Below, piece after piece: positions 47,939 to 59,920 of a stretch of DNA of 64,000 nucleotides. Numbering within the stretch: the stretch's first letter is position 1; every line of letters begins with the position of its first letter. The stretch comes from Sipunculus nudus. Its lineage: Eukaryota; Annelida; Sipuncula; Golfingiida; Sipunculidae. The notes beneath the pieces are model-generated. The model worked only from the letters and a program-made list of their open reading frames with translations, made no database searches and was not told where the DNA came from. The stretch lies in assembly GCA_026874595.1 (NCBI GenBank), contig CM049308.1, positions 48,861,327 through 48,925,326 of the forward strand, in the 5' to 3' direction. The translations under genes were made by a program, and so were the position numbers.

Positions 47939-49299
47939 CATATTTCCTTGATCAGATGCCGGGCCTTAAATAGTTGCCCGCCTTGTTTAATCGCCAGGGT
48001 AAAACTGTCCCAGAAAAATAAATGCCGGCCTTAAATAGACGCTGGTGTTGTTAAAGGCCTGGTTTTAGAGTAGTTTCATTGTATGCCGCCAGATGTCGTA
48101 TCCCTTCATTATAATCGGTGCATTTAAGTCAAATTTACCATAGATTGTTGTATGAATTTCAGTTTGTGTTGTATTGATAATATGTTTAATGCTTCTGTAA
48201 AACATTCTATAACTACATGAATGCCTGTTTCCATGAGGGATGCTAAATATTCTCGATTCTTCCTTTATGATTAAACATGATCACGGATTCGAATAAACGC
48301 TACCCAAATACACAGCAGTGAGAAGCTAACACTATTACTGCTGTCAAGCTAGATAAAAATAGTACCGCCTGATACAAGGGGTACAACTTGGTATTGTGAA
48401 AATAAACCTCACGGATGGTTGAACAGAACTGTTCAAATACGTTTTGGCACATATTTCTTGTGTAGCATGAAGACACCAAATGATGGTGTCAAGCGGTACA
48501 ATTTGTAGCTACTGTCAAGCCAAATTTCGCTCCTTGCTTTCATTTTTGAGGCGCTTTTAAGTGCGTCCCCACTCACTGTTACCAAAACTACATTTTTGAG
48601 ATAAACTTTAAAATTAAAAATGATATTTACTCTTGTCCACAACAATATATTCAAAAATATTTCAGGCAGTAAATGTCACAAACCCGTATATATCAGGTCG
48701 GAAACACTTCAATACGCTGTGTCAAGCTGAATCAGTTAAAAGTTGGTCGGAAAGTGTCATAAAAACGAATTAGGCAGTGCCTTTATACGTAACAGCCCCC
48801 TGTTTTTTGATGGAACCAATATTACCAGTTGTCCACAGTGCACAGTTAATGGAAGAGCCATACGTGTTCAGCCGGAAACAGTGTTACCAACGACTAGCGG
48901 TACAAAATAAATGGAACAGCCACATAAAACACCTGGGTAACTGGTTTCAAGAGGCCCACGCGGACAGATTCTTGTCGACAACTGCAGTCTCTTGCTGTGA
49001 TTCCCCGTTAATTCTTATTATGGTGCATGATTGTGGAGATTGCACGTGCCCCATATCACTATGGCATCTAGGGAAATTTTTCGTAAACACAATCCATGTA
49101 CCGGCAATGTTTTCAATTGTGTCCCTAAGTAGCGACCAGTTTATTTCTTCGGCCTGTTCTATTTTTCATGTCTGATGAGCCTGATAATATATTTTTTTTT
49201 ATAAACACCGGCCTTAAATAGTAGCCAGCCTTGTTTAGATGCCGGGTCAAAGCAGGGTTTGAAAAAATAAACGCCCAGGCATCTATTCAAGGAAATACG
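47939..49299. mobile_element. TIR DNA transposon directly after the Gypsy remnant
   Basis: Imperfect ~26-bp inverted ends: CATATTTCCTTGATCAGATG at 47939 and, in reverse complement from 49299, CGTATTTCCTTGAATAGATG. GTAC flanks both ends (47935-47938 and 49300-49303); being a palindrome, GTAC or TA may be the true target duplication. Near each end lies a direct phrase GGCCTTAAATAG ... GCC(C/A)GCCTTGTTTA. The 132-codon frame at 48777-49175 has no recognised motif; the element looks non-autonomous. Superfamily not assigned. Confidence 0.75.
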
Positions 49300-49568
49300 G
49301 TACATCTGTTCAAAAAGAAGAACAGAATGCAACTGTTTACACACCTGTGCTAGGGAGATCAAAAAGACAAACAAAACAGACTGTTAAATTTCAGCATCAG
49401 AATATAAATTATTTTACAGTTACACGGTAGTTTCATATATATATCTTTTATCTTTTATACTACTGTTTACCTCTGACTGAAACTAGCGGGTAGTGATGTG
49501 AACAAGGTTAAATATATCTCCACATTTAATTTTTCATTATGCTATTTGTTTTGTTGTATTTAACATGT

Positions 49569-49571
<3 letters not shown>

Positions 49572-49630
<59 letters not shown>

Positions 49631-49648
49631 ATATAGAGAGAGAGAGAA
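49572..49648. repeat. (TA)n-(GA)n microsatellite
   Basis: About 30 TA units with one TTAT interruption near 49617, followed by seven GA units at 49635-49648. Confidence 0.95.
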
Positions 49649-50440
49649 GATAGAGTTACCCTCCATTGTAAAGTGCTCTATGGCCTATAGACTAGGCCAG
49701 AGCGGTATAACGCTGAAGAAAAACTACACTGTAAATTCAAAACATAGATATTTATAAAATGTTTCATTAAATGTCTCTATGTACAAACCTAATGTTAATA
49801 AACATATTGATTACAAATATGAGTTTTTAGAGAACGGACTTGTATATATTCTGCCTAACATGCCTGAATAAAATATTGTATTGGCCAACAACAGAGCAAC
49901 TTCTCACAAACGTCCCTTAGCCCGGAGGAAGCTGGGCCTATATAGATATGCTTGTTCCAGTGATCATGGCCCATACATACATGTCAAACATTCATTATAT
50001 TTATTATCTGCTCTCTGTCCTCTCATCAATCATACATTTATATCTCTTCTAATTAAATTTACATTATATAAGTTTGGTTAATTCAGTGTAGATATTCTTA
50101 TTTACATTCAGCACAGCCAAAAACACTCGCTACAACTTAGTGTCACCACAGCACAGGAACATTATAAAACCATTTCACCCCTTCTGGTAAAATGGACTCT
50201 TCCAGCCAATCCAGGCCACTGTCCTTGACCCCTTGTTTACAAGCACATCTTGGCAAAACTATCGCAAAGTTTGTAGACTGATTCTCACATTTCAGAAAAA
50301 AATTGATTGTAGAAACAACATGCAAGGTACAGTTTTATATGTATGATGAAAAATTAGGCGGATGTTTCTTCTACCCCATTTTGTAAGATTTGTTATGATA
50401 TCTAACTTCACTTTTTTTTCTCTCTCAAAAAACGGGTGGA
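49649..50440. other. Intron sequence, nothing recognised
   Basis: No feature supported; short open frames only. Confidence 0.45.
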
Positions 50441-51470
50441 CCATGGGTTGTGGAACGTAGTATAGACCTGGAATCTTCTAACATAATATTCATGGAGGTC
50501 TTGGGCAAATGTCCTTGCAAACATGAAATTTGGTCACGGTGACCTATATTCTGCAAGCTGTGGAAATACCATGGTTTGAACACCCTAAATGTCAGATGGG
50601 AATAAAATGTATCCGTTTGGCCTAGAATCTCCTACAGTATTAATTCATGGAGGTTCTGTGTAAATATCTTTGGTCATAGTGACCTATATTCTGCAAGCAA
50701 CAAATCATAAACATCATTTTGAGTACCAAGCCAGTCAGACAGGGTACAAATTGTATCCTTTAGCTCTAGAATCTTCTAACATAACATTGAAGAGGTTCAA
50801 TATTGTGATAAATATTCTGTGAGCTATTGGAAATAATATGATTTTTCAGCAGATGGGCACAATTTACAACGGTTAGACTTAGAACCTTCTAACTAATAAT
50901 TCAAGGAGGTCCTGGGGAAAGCTCCTTCACCACCTGAGATTTGGTCATGGTGATCTATATTCTGTGAGCTAATTTTGAGCATCCAGAAATTCTGACAGGG
51001 CACAAGTCTTAATTGTTGGACCTAGAAATGTTTTACTTAATGTTCATGTCATTATAATGCCTCCTTTGGCCATCCCTGATAAGGTTGGTGTGACCTGAAT
51101 ACTGCAAGATATGTTAGGTCCCTGTATAATCTTCTTGGGAGCCCTAAATAAGGTCAGTGTGACCAATATACTGCAAGAGCTGTGTGTGCAAGAACATGAT
51201 TTGAGCATCCTATTAGTCAGATGGACAGAAGTCGTTGCAGTTGGATGTAGAAACGTCTTACTTAGCAACTTAGGATTTCCTGGTAAAATCTTCTTGGAAA
51301 CCCTAAATAAGGTCACTGTATGGGTAAAAGGCATGATTTTGAATATTCTAGAAATCATTCTACCCATTGTTCAAGAATCTTTAACAAATATTTTTCCCCA
51401 GATCACATCACTGATAATTAATACATGTATGTCAAATTCAGCTGAGCATCTTGACCCATGGCCACTTGTT
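50441..51470 (+). repeat. G-family module array with A-type end
   Basis: ACCTGGAATCTTCTAACATA (50467), GGTCACGGTGACCTATATTC (50532) and CCAGTCAGACAGGGTACAAA (50730) repeat the phrases of 34431-35705 in similar order. The end is CAGCTGAGCATCTTGACCCA with GGCCACTTGTT at 51440-51470. Confidence 0.65.
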
Positions 51471-52893
51471 TTTAGCTCAGCTGACTGTAAGTCATCTGAG
51501 CTGTAGCGATCACTCTTTGTCCATCGGCCATCTGGCTATCTGTCCTTTAACAAGGCACAAATCGTAACCACTGGACCTGGAATTTTCTTACTTTACATCC
51601 AGAGAGGTCCATGAAAAATCTCCTTGGAAACCTGGATTAGGTCTCTGCTACTCATATTCTTCAAGCTATGGGGCTCTGAAGTACCCCCCAGAATAATGAA
51701 AAATATGATACAAAAGCTCAAATATCTAAACAACTAATGCATTGATCGCCATGATTATTTGCATGGATATTGATCATGGAGTGTTTCATCAGTTTCTGCA
51801 GACTGGTGGCGCCATCTTTATTTTTTCCAATTTTTACATATTTTTTTATTCTTTTTTTTCAGACTTGCAAAGAAACTGTCATCTGTTAACAGGACACAAA
51901 TCATAACCACTGGACCTGGAATCTTCAAACCTAATATCCAGGGAGATCCATGAAAAATCTCCTTGAAAACCTGTTTTTATGGGTTTTTTTCTCTAATTTT
52001 GAGACCTAAAAAGATGCCGTCATCTGTCAACAGGGCACAAATTGTAACCACTGGACCTGAAATCTTCTCACTTTACATCCAGAGAGGTCCATGAAAAGTT
52101 TTCTGGGAAACCTGGAATAAGGTCTCTGTTACCAATATTCTTCCAGCTATGGGGCTCCAAAGTACCCACCAGAATAATGAAAAATTTGATACAAAAGCTC
52201 AAATATCTGAACAACTAATGCATTGATCACCATGATTCTTTGCATGGATATTAATCATGGAGTGTTTCATCAGTTTCTGCAGACTGGTGGTGCCACCTTA
52301 TTTTTTTATTTTTTTTACAATTTTTTTTCTCTATTTTTTGAGACCTTAAAAGATGCTGTCATCTGATAATAGGGCACAAATCGAATGACTTGACCTAGAA
52401 TCTTCTTTCTTGACATGCTGGGAAGCCCATGAAAAGTCTCCTTGGAAACCTGAAATAAGGTCTCTGTCACCCATATTGTTCGAGCTATGAGGCTCAGAAG
52501 TCCCCCCCCCCCCCCCCAGAATAATTGAAAATTTGATACCAAAGTAGGGCACATCATAACCATGGGGCCCAGAATCTTCTAACTTGACATCCTGAGAGTT
52601 CCTCAAAAGTTCTCCCCAGAAACCTGAAATTGGGTCACAGTGACCTATATTCTCAGAGTTTTGGGGTATGTTTGAGCACCCCAGAAATAATGCAAAATAC
52701 ACACAAATTGCCAGATTCCTCATGAAAGGCTGGTTAGATTGTCATCAGATTTGTTGTGCTTATGGGTCTTGATGAACTTAAGCTAATATGCATGAACAAT
52801 GATGCCACCTATCTTAATTGGTTTTCTGTGCAAGGACATATATTATCAACATGTCAGTCGGCTGAGCATCATGACCCTAGGGTCACTTGTTAG
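51471..52893 (+). repeat. A-start B-module array, head-to-tail with the previous element
   Basis: TTTTTAGCTCAGCTGACTGT and CATCTGAGCTGTAG start at 51470, sharing the T run with the end of the preceding element. Modules follow at 51541, 51886 and 52028 (AACAAGGCACAAATCG, AACAGGACACAAATCA, AACAGGGCACAAATTG), with CTGGTGGCGCCATC at 51804 and a C run at 52503-52517. The terminus GGCTGAGCATCATGACCCTA, GGGTCACTTGTT lies at 52860-52891. It is close to 39955-41104 near its right end (TTGCCAGATTCCTCATGAAA). Confidence 0.75.
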
Positions 52894-54292
52894 TGTTATC
52901 ATACAGCACCTAAAGCAAATGCAAATGTATATACACTACTCTAATTTGACCATTCAGTGTGTATGTGTGTCATGCACTATATTATATATAATTACCAATT
53001 TAAGAGGACTAAAACTACTTAAGCATTTGATAAGTTCTAGATATGTTTATATATCAAGTATTGTCCTGAGATGTTTGATGAATTACAATGAAGCAAAATG
53101 TTTTGTGAGTTTACAATACCACAGACTTAGACTGGTTCCTGTATCTAATTTTGCCATGATAAGCTTTGGTGTGTAAGGAAATTTTTCTTGCGACAAATTT
53201 TGGAATGTGAAATTAAGTGAAAATGAAATGTGAGGCTAATGAATTATTTAAGGGAAACTTTAAATGTGAGACTAGTGCTGCCATCTGTCCATTGACAATC
53301 AATTTAATGTAAATGTAGTTCTACCAAGTGACACTTGGTGGCAGCACACTCAATTTTCTGCTTGCCATGCTCATGAAAAGAATGACCTTGGTGTTAATTT
53401 GTAGTCTAGACATGGGTCAGATGGGGGGATGGAGGGGTCATGACCCCCCCAGTGATTAAAGTGGAGGGGATATCATATGTTATATCCCCCCCCCCCCTGA
53501 TTTTACACCAGGAAATTTAAACAATCCCTAAGTTGTATGTGGGCATAGAGTTGTAGGCCTGTTTGCAGGTATCACTTGTTTTATGGGGTATAATAAAACT
53601 TTGCATTTTATGTCATCGAAATTAAAATGTTTCAAGAAACGGACATTAATTCTTTGTTAATAATTTTGTTGTACTTTAAAACTAGTATACATGTAAACAC
53701 AGTTATGATTATTAATTATGCTAAATCATAGGTTTACATTTACATCGCATGTATAGTACTTGCTGTGCTGGCTTCACTCACATTCTACAGTATCCCCCCC
53801 ACACAACAGCACCTTCCTCCGCCTATGCAGATGATGTCTTTGTTGCCTGAGATCTGAGTGTCAGGGATACTCTAATTTCAGCTTGGCTATGTCAACACTG
53901 CAGAAAAACATCAGCTTTATTCCTGAATTTTATAATTAATTTTGTTTTGTATATGCATAGGTAGATTTCACAGGAGGGAGCCTTTTTAAAATAGGGTCAT
54001 AACTTTTATTTGAGAGTGACTTTGGCATTGAATTGGTACATTTACATAAAAAATCAGACATAAAAAAGTCATACAACTTTCTGGAAAGTGGATGGAGAGA
54101 TTGTTGTCAATCTGAATTTAGTTTTAGAATTTAGTAGTAGATAATAGTTTGCTTCATCCATTGCACAAGATTTCTAACATTATAACCAATGAGTCACTTA
54201 TTTCTGTACTCTTATAGTTATAATCAGTTTATAAGTTTTTTTTTGTATAAAGCTTGTTATAAAGGTTCAACCGATGATTTCTCTTGTTGCAG
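52894..54292. other. Intron sequence with C runs, no gene seen
   Basis: A C run of about 12-13 bases lies at 53485-53497 close to a purine-rich run (GGGGGGATGGAGGGG near 53423). A fragment at 53930-54100 resembles the C family (AGGAGGGAGCC, AAAATAGGGTCAT). CTCTTGTTGCAG at 54281-54292 is the acceptor of the next exon. Confidence 0.45.
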
Positions 54293-54326
54293 CATGGAGG
54301 GTCTAGACAAGTCTGTTGAGGGACAG
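54293..54326 (+). CDS. MIPOL1: MIPOL1-like gene, exon 6 of those seen (34-nt microexon-sized)
   Basis: Acceptor TTCTCTTGTTGCAG; donor ACAG|GTGAGT at 54327, strong consensus. One base completes an Asn codon with the previous exon, then MEGLDKSVEGQ in phase 0. At the same place human MIPOL1 has a short poorly conserved stretch before NDMTLQELLNRIN. The exon is short, so support comes from two good splice sites and exact phase on both sides. Confidence 0.8.
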
Positions 54327-54951
54327 GTGAGTTGGTTCAGTCCTCAGGTGTGTGCAGAATCATACTGACAAAATAATTAAATCTCATTTATCAACAGACA
54401 ACAGCTTTGTTTGTAAATTGGTTACTGGTGGTGATGTGATTGGACCCATATGTTTTTTTATTGTTCTGTTTGACTGAAAGAACAAATTGTATGTCATAAC
54501 GCAGGGCTTAAAATTAAGTTTTTTTATCCAACTGCAGTGGGTTCCAGCACCAAAAACAAACTTGCCAGACCCCACACAATTCCACCTGACCCCACATGGT
54601 TGATTGTTCGTAGTTGTTAATCTACTTCTCTCAGGCAGAAAACAAAACAATTCGCCCGGAGGAGTGGGGGTGTGCTACCAGTCTATGACACTATGCAAAC
54701 AACTTTTCATCATCATAGGTTACCAGTGTTATTTCCATATATGGAAATATTCTATTTCAGGAGCAAGCGATCTAACTGGAGGCATAGTCTTGGTTAGGCT
54801 TCACACAGGTAGCATTACAACTGTCAACAGACATCCAGCAAGAAGCGGTCACTTGTCTTTTTGTCAGAGTAATATGAATGATAATAAAAAAATGCCGAAA
54901 AAGGGGTCCAGTGCCTGGATGACATTTACCACTTAACCACTTAGGAAAGTA

Positions 54952-55481
54952 TAGTCTGTTCCACGGTAGGGTGCCCATTAAAATTTTGGCAATTATTCTC
55001 AGAAAATCAAAAATCATTACACAGTCTGACCTTAAAGCTGATGAGGGACCAAAGGCCTAATTATGAGATGTAAAATCCCATAACAAAAACCAACATTTAT
55101 ATTTTGCAACCCTCTAGTTCTTCTGAATCTTGTGGCCAAGTGACATGGTGTCTGCCATAGCTTGCAGGCAACTGTATTTATTATAAATAATTATGACCAG
55201 TTATGAGCTAATCAGAAGTTTTCAAGTGCAGTTTTTTGAGCATCTGACTGATTACCTTGACCTTCATGAATGGGGTTGAGGTGTTGTAAAAAATAGACTG
55301 ATCTCTCAGATATAAATTTAATTGCATTGCTTTAATGTTTTGCTAGGTTTGATTATAATTTAATTATAGTAAATTATGCCAACACCCCATTCCTTCATTG
55401 CAACATGCCATCTGAAATTAATCAGCCAGTTTATGAAAATATTGCCAAATTTCAATGGGCACATTTTTGTGGAACAGACTA
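54952..55481. mobile_element. MITE of about 530 bp with ~50-bp inverted ends
   Basis: TAGTCTGTTCCAC ... GTGCCCATTAAAATTTTGGC at 54952-55000 is matched in reverse complement at about 55432-55481 (GTGCCCATTGAAATTTGGC and TAGTCTGTTCCAC). TA at 54950-54951 and 55482-55483 fits a TA target duplication, although TATA at each end leaves the exact boundary open. No coding capacity. It sits in the 1.37-kb intron between two MIPOL1 exons. Confidence 0.8.
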
Positions 55482-55696
55482 TACCTGCCATTTCTGGGGG
55501 TTAGGCGTAAATTTTGTGCCCTGTAATGACACTTTTATTCCTTAGCTTTTGCTTAAAATTTGTAAAGACAGATTTGCATATAAATTTAATCCATAGTTGT
55601 AAAGAGGTGAATATGGACTGACATTTCAGTAATATATAATCTAACAGACAACTTGTATGGTGAGTTTTCAGCTAAGTGACAGAGCTATGTTTTTAG

Positions 55697-55867
55697 GACC
55701 TCAAAGTTGAGCTGTCTTCCCTGCTCACAGAGGAATCTCCAGGTTTCATCCGTAAACATGGTGATGTCATACTGAGCACCCTGGGCCATGTTAGAACCCA
55801 ACACCATGACTTGAATCGTGAGGAACTGCGGGCTGTACTAGATGAAAGAGATGATACTGTGAACAAG
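55697..55867 (+). CDS. MIPOL1: MIPOL1-like gene, exon 7 of those seen
   Basis: Acceptor TATGTTTTTAG; donor AACAAG|GTGATT at 55868. Exactly 57 codons in phase 0, starting DLKVELSSLLTEESPGFIRK and ending LREE-type text NREELRAVLDERDDTVNK. Human MIPOL1, from memory, has LQELLNRINNADTG and then ITAEEMSALIEERDAALSK in this order, matching both the linker and the coiled-coil restart. The next exon (CKRLEQELHH in human) was not found up to 64000. Confidence 0.92.
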
Positions 55868-55975
55868 GTGATTGGATTATATTTATATATATACATTTAT
55901 ATATATATATATTCTGTGGTTGGCTTTTTTGTGATTGAGGGTTTGAATTTGCCATATCCATGAAATTTTCAATTT
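55868..55975. other. MIPOL1: Intron start; gene continues beyond the window
   Basis: No further MIPOL1 exon is recognised between 55868 and 64000, so this intron is at least 8.1 kb or the remaining exons were missed. A short TA-rich stretch lies at 55880-55910. Confidence 0.5.
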
Positions 55976-57430
55976 TAAGCTCAGCTGACTATAAGTCATC
56001 TGAGCTATAGTCGTGGTCCATTGTCCAATGTCCATCCGTTCGTCTGTCCGTCCGTAAGACTGGCACGTTTCGACACCGTTGGACCTACGAATCTGAAATT
56101 CGGCATACAGTTAGATGTCCCCAAAATCTCCTACCATGCCGAAAATTTGGTCAATAGGACTTCGTTCCTTCGAGATATTAAGGAAAAACCTCAATTTTTT
56201 ATTAGAAATCTATTTTCACACTTCATGACTGCCTAATATCAAAACCACTCATCTGGTTTTCTTCATATTTACCATAAATATTCCTCTATATAGTTCCTAT
56301 GTACATGTTAGATATTAAGTCAGTATTATATAATTTAAAAAAGTTATGGGCCCAAACATATGGACTTTGTAAAAAAATCAGGAAGATATTTGGTCACTTA
56401 AGACCAAAAGTGTTAAAGGTAGGGACTTTTTTCCAGCAATACAACTTTAATTAATCAAAATTTAATTGTATACCAAAAATTAGGTCAAAATCTGTTAAAT
56501 TTTTTTAAATATTGGCAAAAATATAAAATTTGTACCTTAAATTTTGCCCAACTTTGGCCACGGCACATTTTTTTCCTGTAAGTACTGTGGATTTAATTTT
56601 CACAGCATGTATACATAAGGATTTAATCTGTTAAATCTGAAATTTGAAAATAAAAGCTGCAAAATCAGGCTAGTTATTGAATTTTTTTGGAGGCTCTTGT
56701 TGTATTCCCTTACATTGTCAAGCAGTCCACTTTGATGACTGTAGGTCATTCAGTGCACATCCCTATGCTCCCCAGGCTGTTGGCATAATGTCCCCAAAAT
56801 CTCCTACCATACCGAAAATTGGGTCATTAGGACTTCGTTCCTTCGAGATATTAAGGGAAAAAACCCCGTTTTCCATAAAAAAAGCCATTGTTACACTTCA
56901 GGGCTGCCTAATATCAAAACCACTGATCTGTTTTTGATCGTATTTAGTATTCACATTCTTTCATACAATTTCTATGAACATACCAAAAATTAGGTCAGTA
57001 TTGGGTATTATTTTGAAGTTATGGGCCAAAACATCATGCAATTTTTAAAAAAATCAGGAAATATATTTACTCACCTAACATGAGAATTGCTGAACCTAGA
57101 GACTTTTTTTTAGGAATATAACTTTATTTAATCAAGATTCAATTGTTTACCCAAAATTAGATCTGAATTTTGCAAATTTTTCAAGCTATTAGCATAAATA
57201 AAAAATCAATACCTTAAATTTTGTCCAACTTTGGCACTGTTGATTTAATTTTCACAGCATATATACATAAGGATTTAATCTTTTAAAATCTGAAATTTCA
57301 AAGAAATTGATTGGAAAGAATAGCTTTTATTCATGTTTTCATACACCATGTCAAGTGTTGTTTACATCTAGCGTGCCTTGGGTCAGCTTTGCCACTACCA
57401 GCAGGCTTACCCTCTGCCCTGCACTCCCCC
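55976..57430 (+). repeat. Long element R1, 5' portion, third + copy
   Basis: TTTTAAGCTCAGCTGACTAT, AAGTCATCTGAGCTATAG, CGTCTGTCCGTCCGTAAGAC and inner phrases (ATGGGCCCAAACATA near 56346; TTACACTTCAGGGCTGCC at 56891) align with 24018-25500 and 30226-31650. An internal part is rearranged around 56700-56800. It fades near a C run at 57428-57437, so the 3' half of R1 is missing. Confidence 0.75.
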
Positions 57431-57699
57431 CCCCCCCGATGGTGCATAAACTAGATGAATGTTATTATTTTCTGTATTTGATTCATTCTTATTCTAGGCT
57501 ATGCTACATTTTAGATTTTGTATTGTACCACCAGGGTTACAATGATTAAAGTGTACATTTAATTGTGTCCACAAAGTGGTGTATTGCTATGAAAGTGCTG
57601 ATGTTCATGAGATAAGTAATTCCTTACTTCAATATAAATAAAAAAATATAAACTTATTTATTTTACATGGATTGTACAAATAGTTATTATAACTAATCG

Positions 57700-57886
57700 T
57701 GGCACTCTCCATGGCTCCGGTGATGGCGTTCGGTAGTCTGCAGAGGTGGAGGAAACCGGAGTACCCAGAGAAAACCACCGACCTTGGACGGGCAACTACA
57801 ACCCACTCTCATAGCCACGCCGGGGATCGAACCCAGGTCGCCAGCGGAGATAGCCAAGCGTTTTACCACTCAGCTGTCAAGGCCCC
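57700..57886 (-). mobile_element. tRNA-derived SINE
   Basis: On the minus strand from 57886: GGGGCCTTGACAGCTGAGTG, a polymerase III A-box-like start, then GGTTCGATCCC (B box, plus-strand 57823-57833), then a GC-rich body with TCTCTGGGTACTCCGGTTTC and CCTCCACC, a phrase I associate with conserved central domains of invertebrate SINEs. No functional tRNA cloverleaf is claimed. Base composition differs sharply from the surroundings. Confidence 0.75.
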
Positions 57887-58689
57887 TTTTTACCACTCAG
57901 AAGTGTAAAAACTTCACCACGTGTGAAATTGACTATTAATTCCAGTAATAAATTAAAACTGGGATAGTAATTAGCACAATGATATTGTTTGTCCCTCATT
58001 CAACCAACAGTGTGTATACTTTATTTGAAAAGATGTTTTATTTTATCAAATTTACTGAATCTTTTATTTTATTTTAGTGAATGAAATTAAGCATGTACTG
58101 AAAACTCCAATGAGCAAAACTTTTTAATAGTGATTCAAGGAATATTCTTGTAGATGCCATTTTGTGGCATTATTTTCTTTTAAATTCAGTTTAAACATTT
58201 ATGATTTAAAAATAATAAAATATATGTGTATGCATAATATGACCCAATATGAGGCCATCCTTAAAAAGTTCTGTGTTGGGGCTAACCCGGCCGGTCGTGT
58301 TTTTTGGCTGCGGCTAGAATTTTTTTTTGGACATATCTGCAAATTAATATTTTTATATGATCTGCCGCAAGCACCTGGGCCCGTAAAAATCTGCCTTCAT
58401 GTGCTAGAAAAATAGTCCTTCTATTACATTTTTAGATGCACTTAATTTCCATAATGAAAGGTATTACCCAACGTCGCCGATCGTTTAATTTGAGCCCTAA
58501 CAATTAGTCAGGTTGTGCCTATATATATACAAGTGGAACCATCGCTACACTCGTGCGCGAGAGTAGAAAAACTGCTGGGAAACCGCCATCAAATTTCATT
58601 GTTCTGGCGAAACAGGCTGAAAAAAAAATATTGAGCAATTAGAAATGGTTCTTATTTGATTTCAAATAAAGCGGAAGCTTACCGCTGTC

Positions 58690-58980
58690 GCATTAACTGA
58701 TTAAATGAAGGTTCTCTCGACATTCATACTGTCAACTGACCAATGTTGACATTTAAACCATGTAACACGTTGATTTGCATAAACACGTGCCTGGCCCACG
58801 CAAACGTTCTTGTGATTGGCGGAGCAGTCACGCGTCATACCAGAGAGCCAATAAGAGTTCCGTAGTAAAAGTTCACCCCATATGACTTCATTCATCACTA
58901 TTTTGGCGGGAAAATGTTCACTGACATACGTCGCTTACGCTGGTTATAATTTTTCAGCAACACTCATGGTGGCACCGTGA
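58690..58980 (+). promoter_or_regulatory. Possible promoter inside the TIR element
   Basis: The stretch contains ATTGG (58815) and CCAAT (58848), and TTTTGGCGGGAAAA at 58901-58914, which fits an E2F site. It is followed by ATGGTGGCACC|GTGAGT at 58966-58980, a start codon with a good splice donor. This is pattern evidence only. The donor's phase (two bases) does not match the next acceptor at 59306, which also brings two bases, so the first exon is uncertain. Confidence 0.3.
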
Positions 58981-59305
58981 GTAGGCCTATATCAAGCAAA
59001 TGAAGTGGGCCTATTTAATGGAATCTGCAACTGACGATGTGTAACGCACGATCTCCACAAATCAGATGTTTGGTATTACAAGAATTGCGTGATTTGTCAG
59101 TTATGTGCAATCATGACAGGGATTTGCGAGGTGTCTGACGCATCGTTTCTACCGGCCACAGCTGATCAGAACAGGCATAACATTTAAGCGACTGTCTTTT
59201 TTTTGGTTGTGTTTCTTTTTAACTGCCTTTGTAAATTTATTTAATTTTATTAATAGCTTTTATAATAAACAGATATTTCCTGACAGTACGGCATTTCTTG
59301 TTTAG

Positions 59306-59420
59306 ACGAAGACGAGATAGAGATCAACATTGCTCGCTCAGTCATTAATTACAGAAAAATACTAGAATATCAGCAAAAGCTGACAAAAGCCCTCAGCCAA
59401 AAGAGCAGTATTTATGGGTG
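59306..59420 (+). CDS. Candidate exon inside the TIR element
   Basis: Preceded by TTCTTGTTTAG and followed by GTAACA. The open frame reads EDEIEINIARSVINYRKILE then YQQKLTKALSQKSSIYG, charged and probably helical. The frame would stop at 59422-59424 if not spliced. It leaves two bases that fit the acceptor at 59495. I do not recognise the family; it does not resemble a transposase catalytic region. Confidence 0.4.
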
Positions 59421-59494
59421 GTAACAGTAACAAGTATTCATGTAATATTTGTTCTCACATGGATGTATATCTGTACATATGTCTTTTGTTCAAG

Positions 59495-59642
59495 TTGTGA
59501 ATTGGAACTAGAGAGGTATGAACTTTGTAAGTCTGGCCCCAGTCTTTGTGAGTCATGCAGCACTTACGAGATCATCAAGGCCAATGACCATTCCATATTC
59601 CAAAACAATCCATCCAGTGGTTCCTTAGAAATAAGCTCCTAA
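59495..59642 (+). CDS. Candidate terminal exon inside the TIR element
   Basis: Acceptor TCTTTTGTTCAAG, one base in, then CELELERYELCKSGPSLCES, CSTYEIIKANDHSIF and a stop at 59640-59642. Phase is compatible with the exon ending at 59420, with a 74-bp intron between. It is rich in cysteine at the start (C-x9-C and C-x2-C spacing). Unknown function; it might be a captured host fragment or chance. Confidence 0.35.
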
Positions 59643-59666
59643 GTTTTTTTCTATTATAAGCTCTGT

Positions 59667-59920
59667 GACCTTGGGTCATCCATCGTGGAACTTGACCGAG
59701 ATTTTGTTGATATGTATCAGCACCAAAGAAATGAGATTTCTGTGTTGAATACTTTTGGAGATATCCTCCTCACATGGTAAATGTTAACACACGCCGGTTA
59801 TTTTCTATAATTCGGTCTAAAATGTCAAGAAATAAGTCAAGGTCACCCATCTTCGAACTTGACCAAGATTTTGTTTGTATATACATCAACACCGAAGAAA
59901 TAAAATTCCTAATCAGGGTA
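59667..59920 (+). repeat. Two direct repeats of ~90 bp
   Basis: GAACTTGACCGAGATTTTGT with ATCAGCACCAAAGAAAT (59688 onward) recurs as GAACTTGACCAAGATTTTGT with ATCAACACCGAAGAAAT (59857 onward), about 169 bp apart. Confidence 0.7.

Noticed and set aside
48777-49175. 132-codon frame inside the TIR transposon as a transposase
   Set aside because: No DDE/DDD motif, zinc finger or helix-turn-helix pattern visible; length and composition fit chance in a less AT-rich element.
57823-57886. A functional tRNA gene on the minus strand
   Set aside because: The B box and an A-box-like part are present, but I could not form a cloverleaf with proper acceptor pairing, and the adjoining body is SINE-like.
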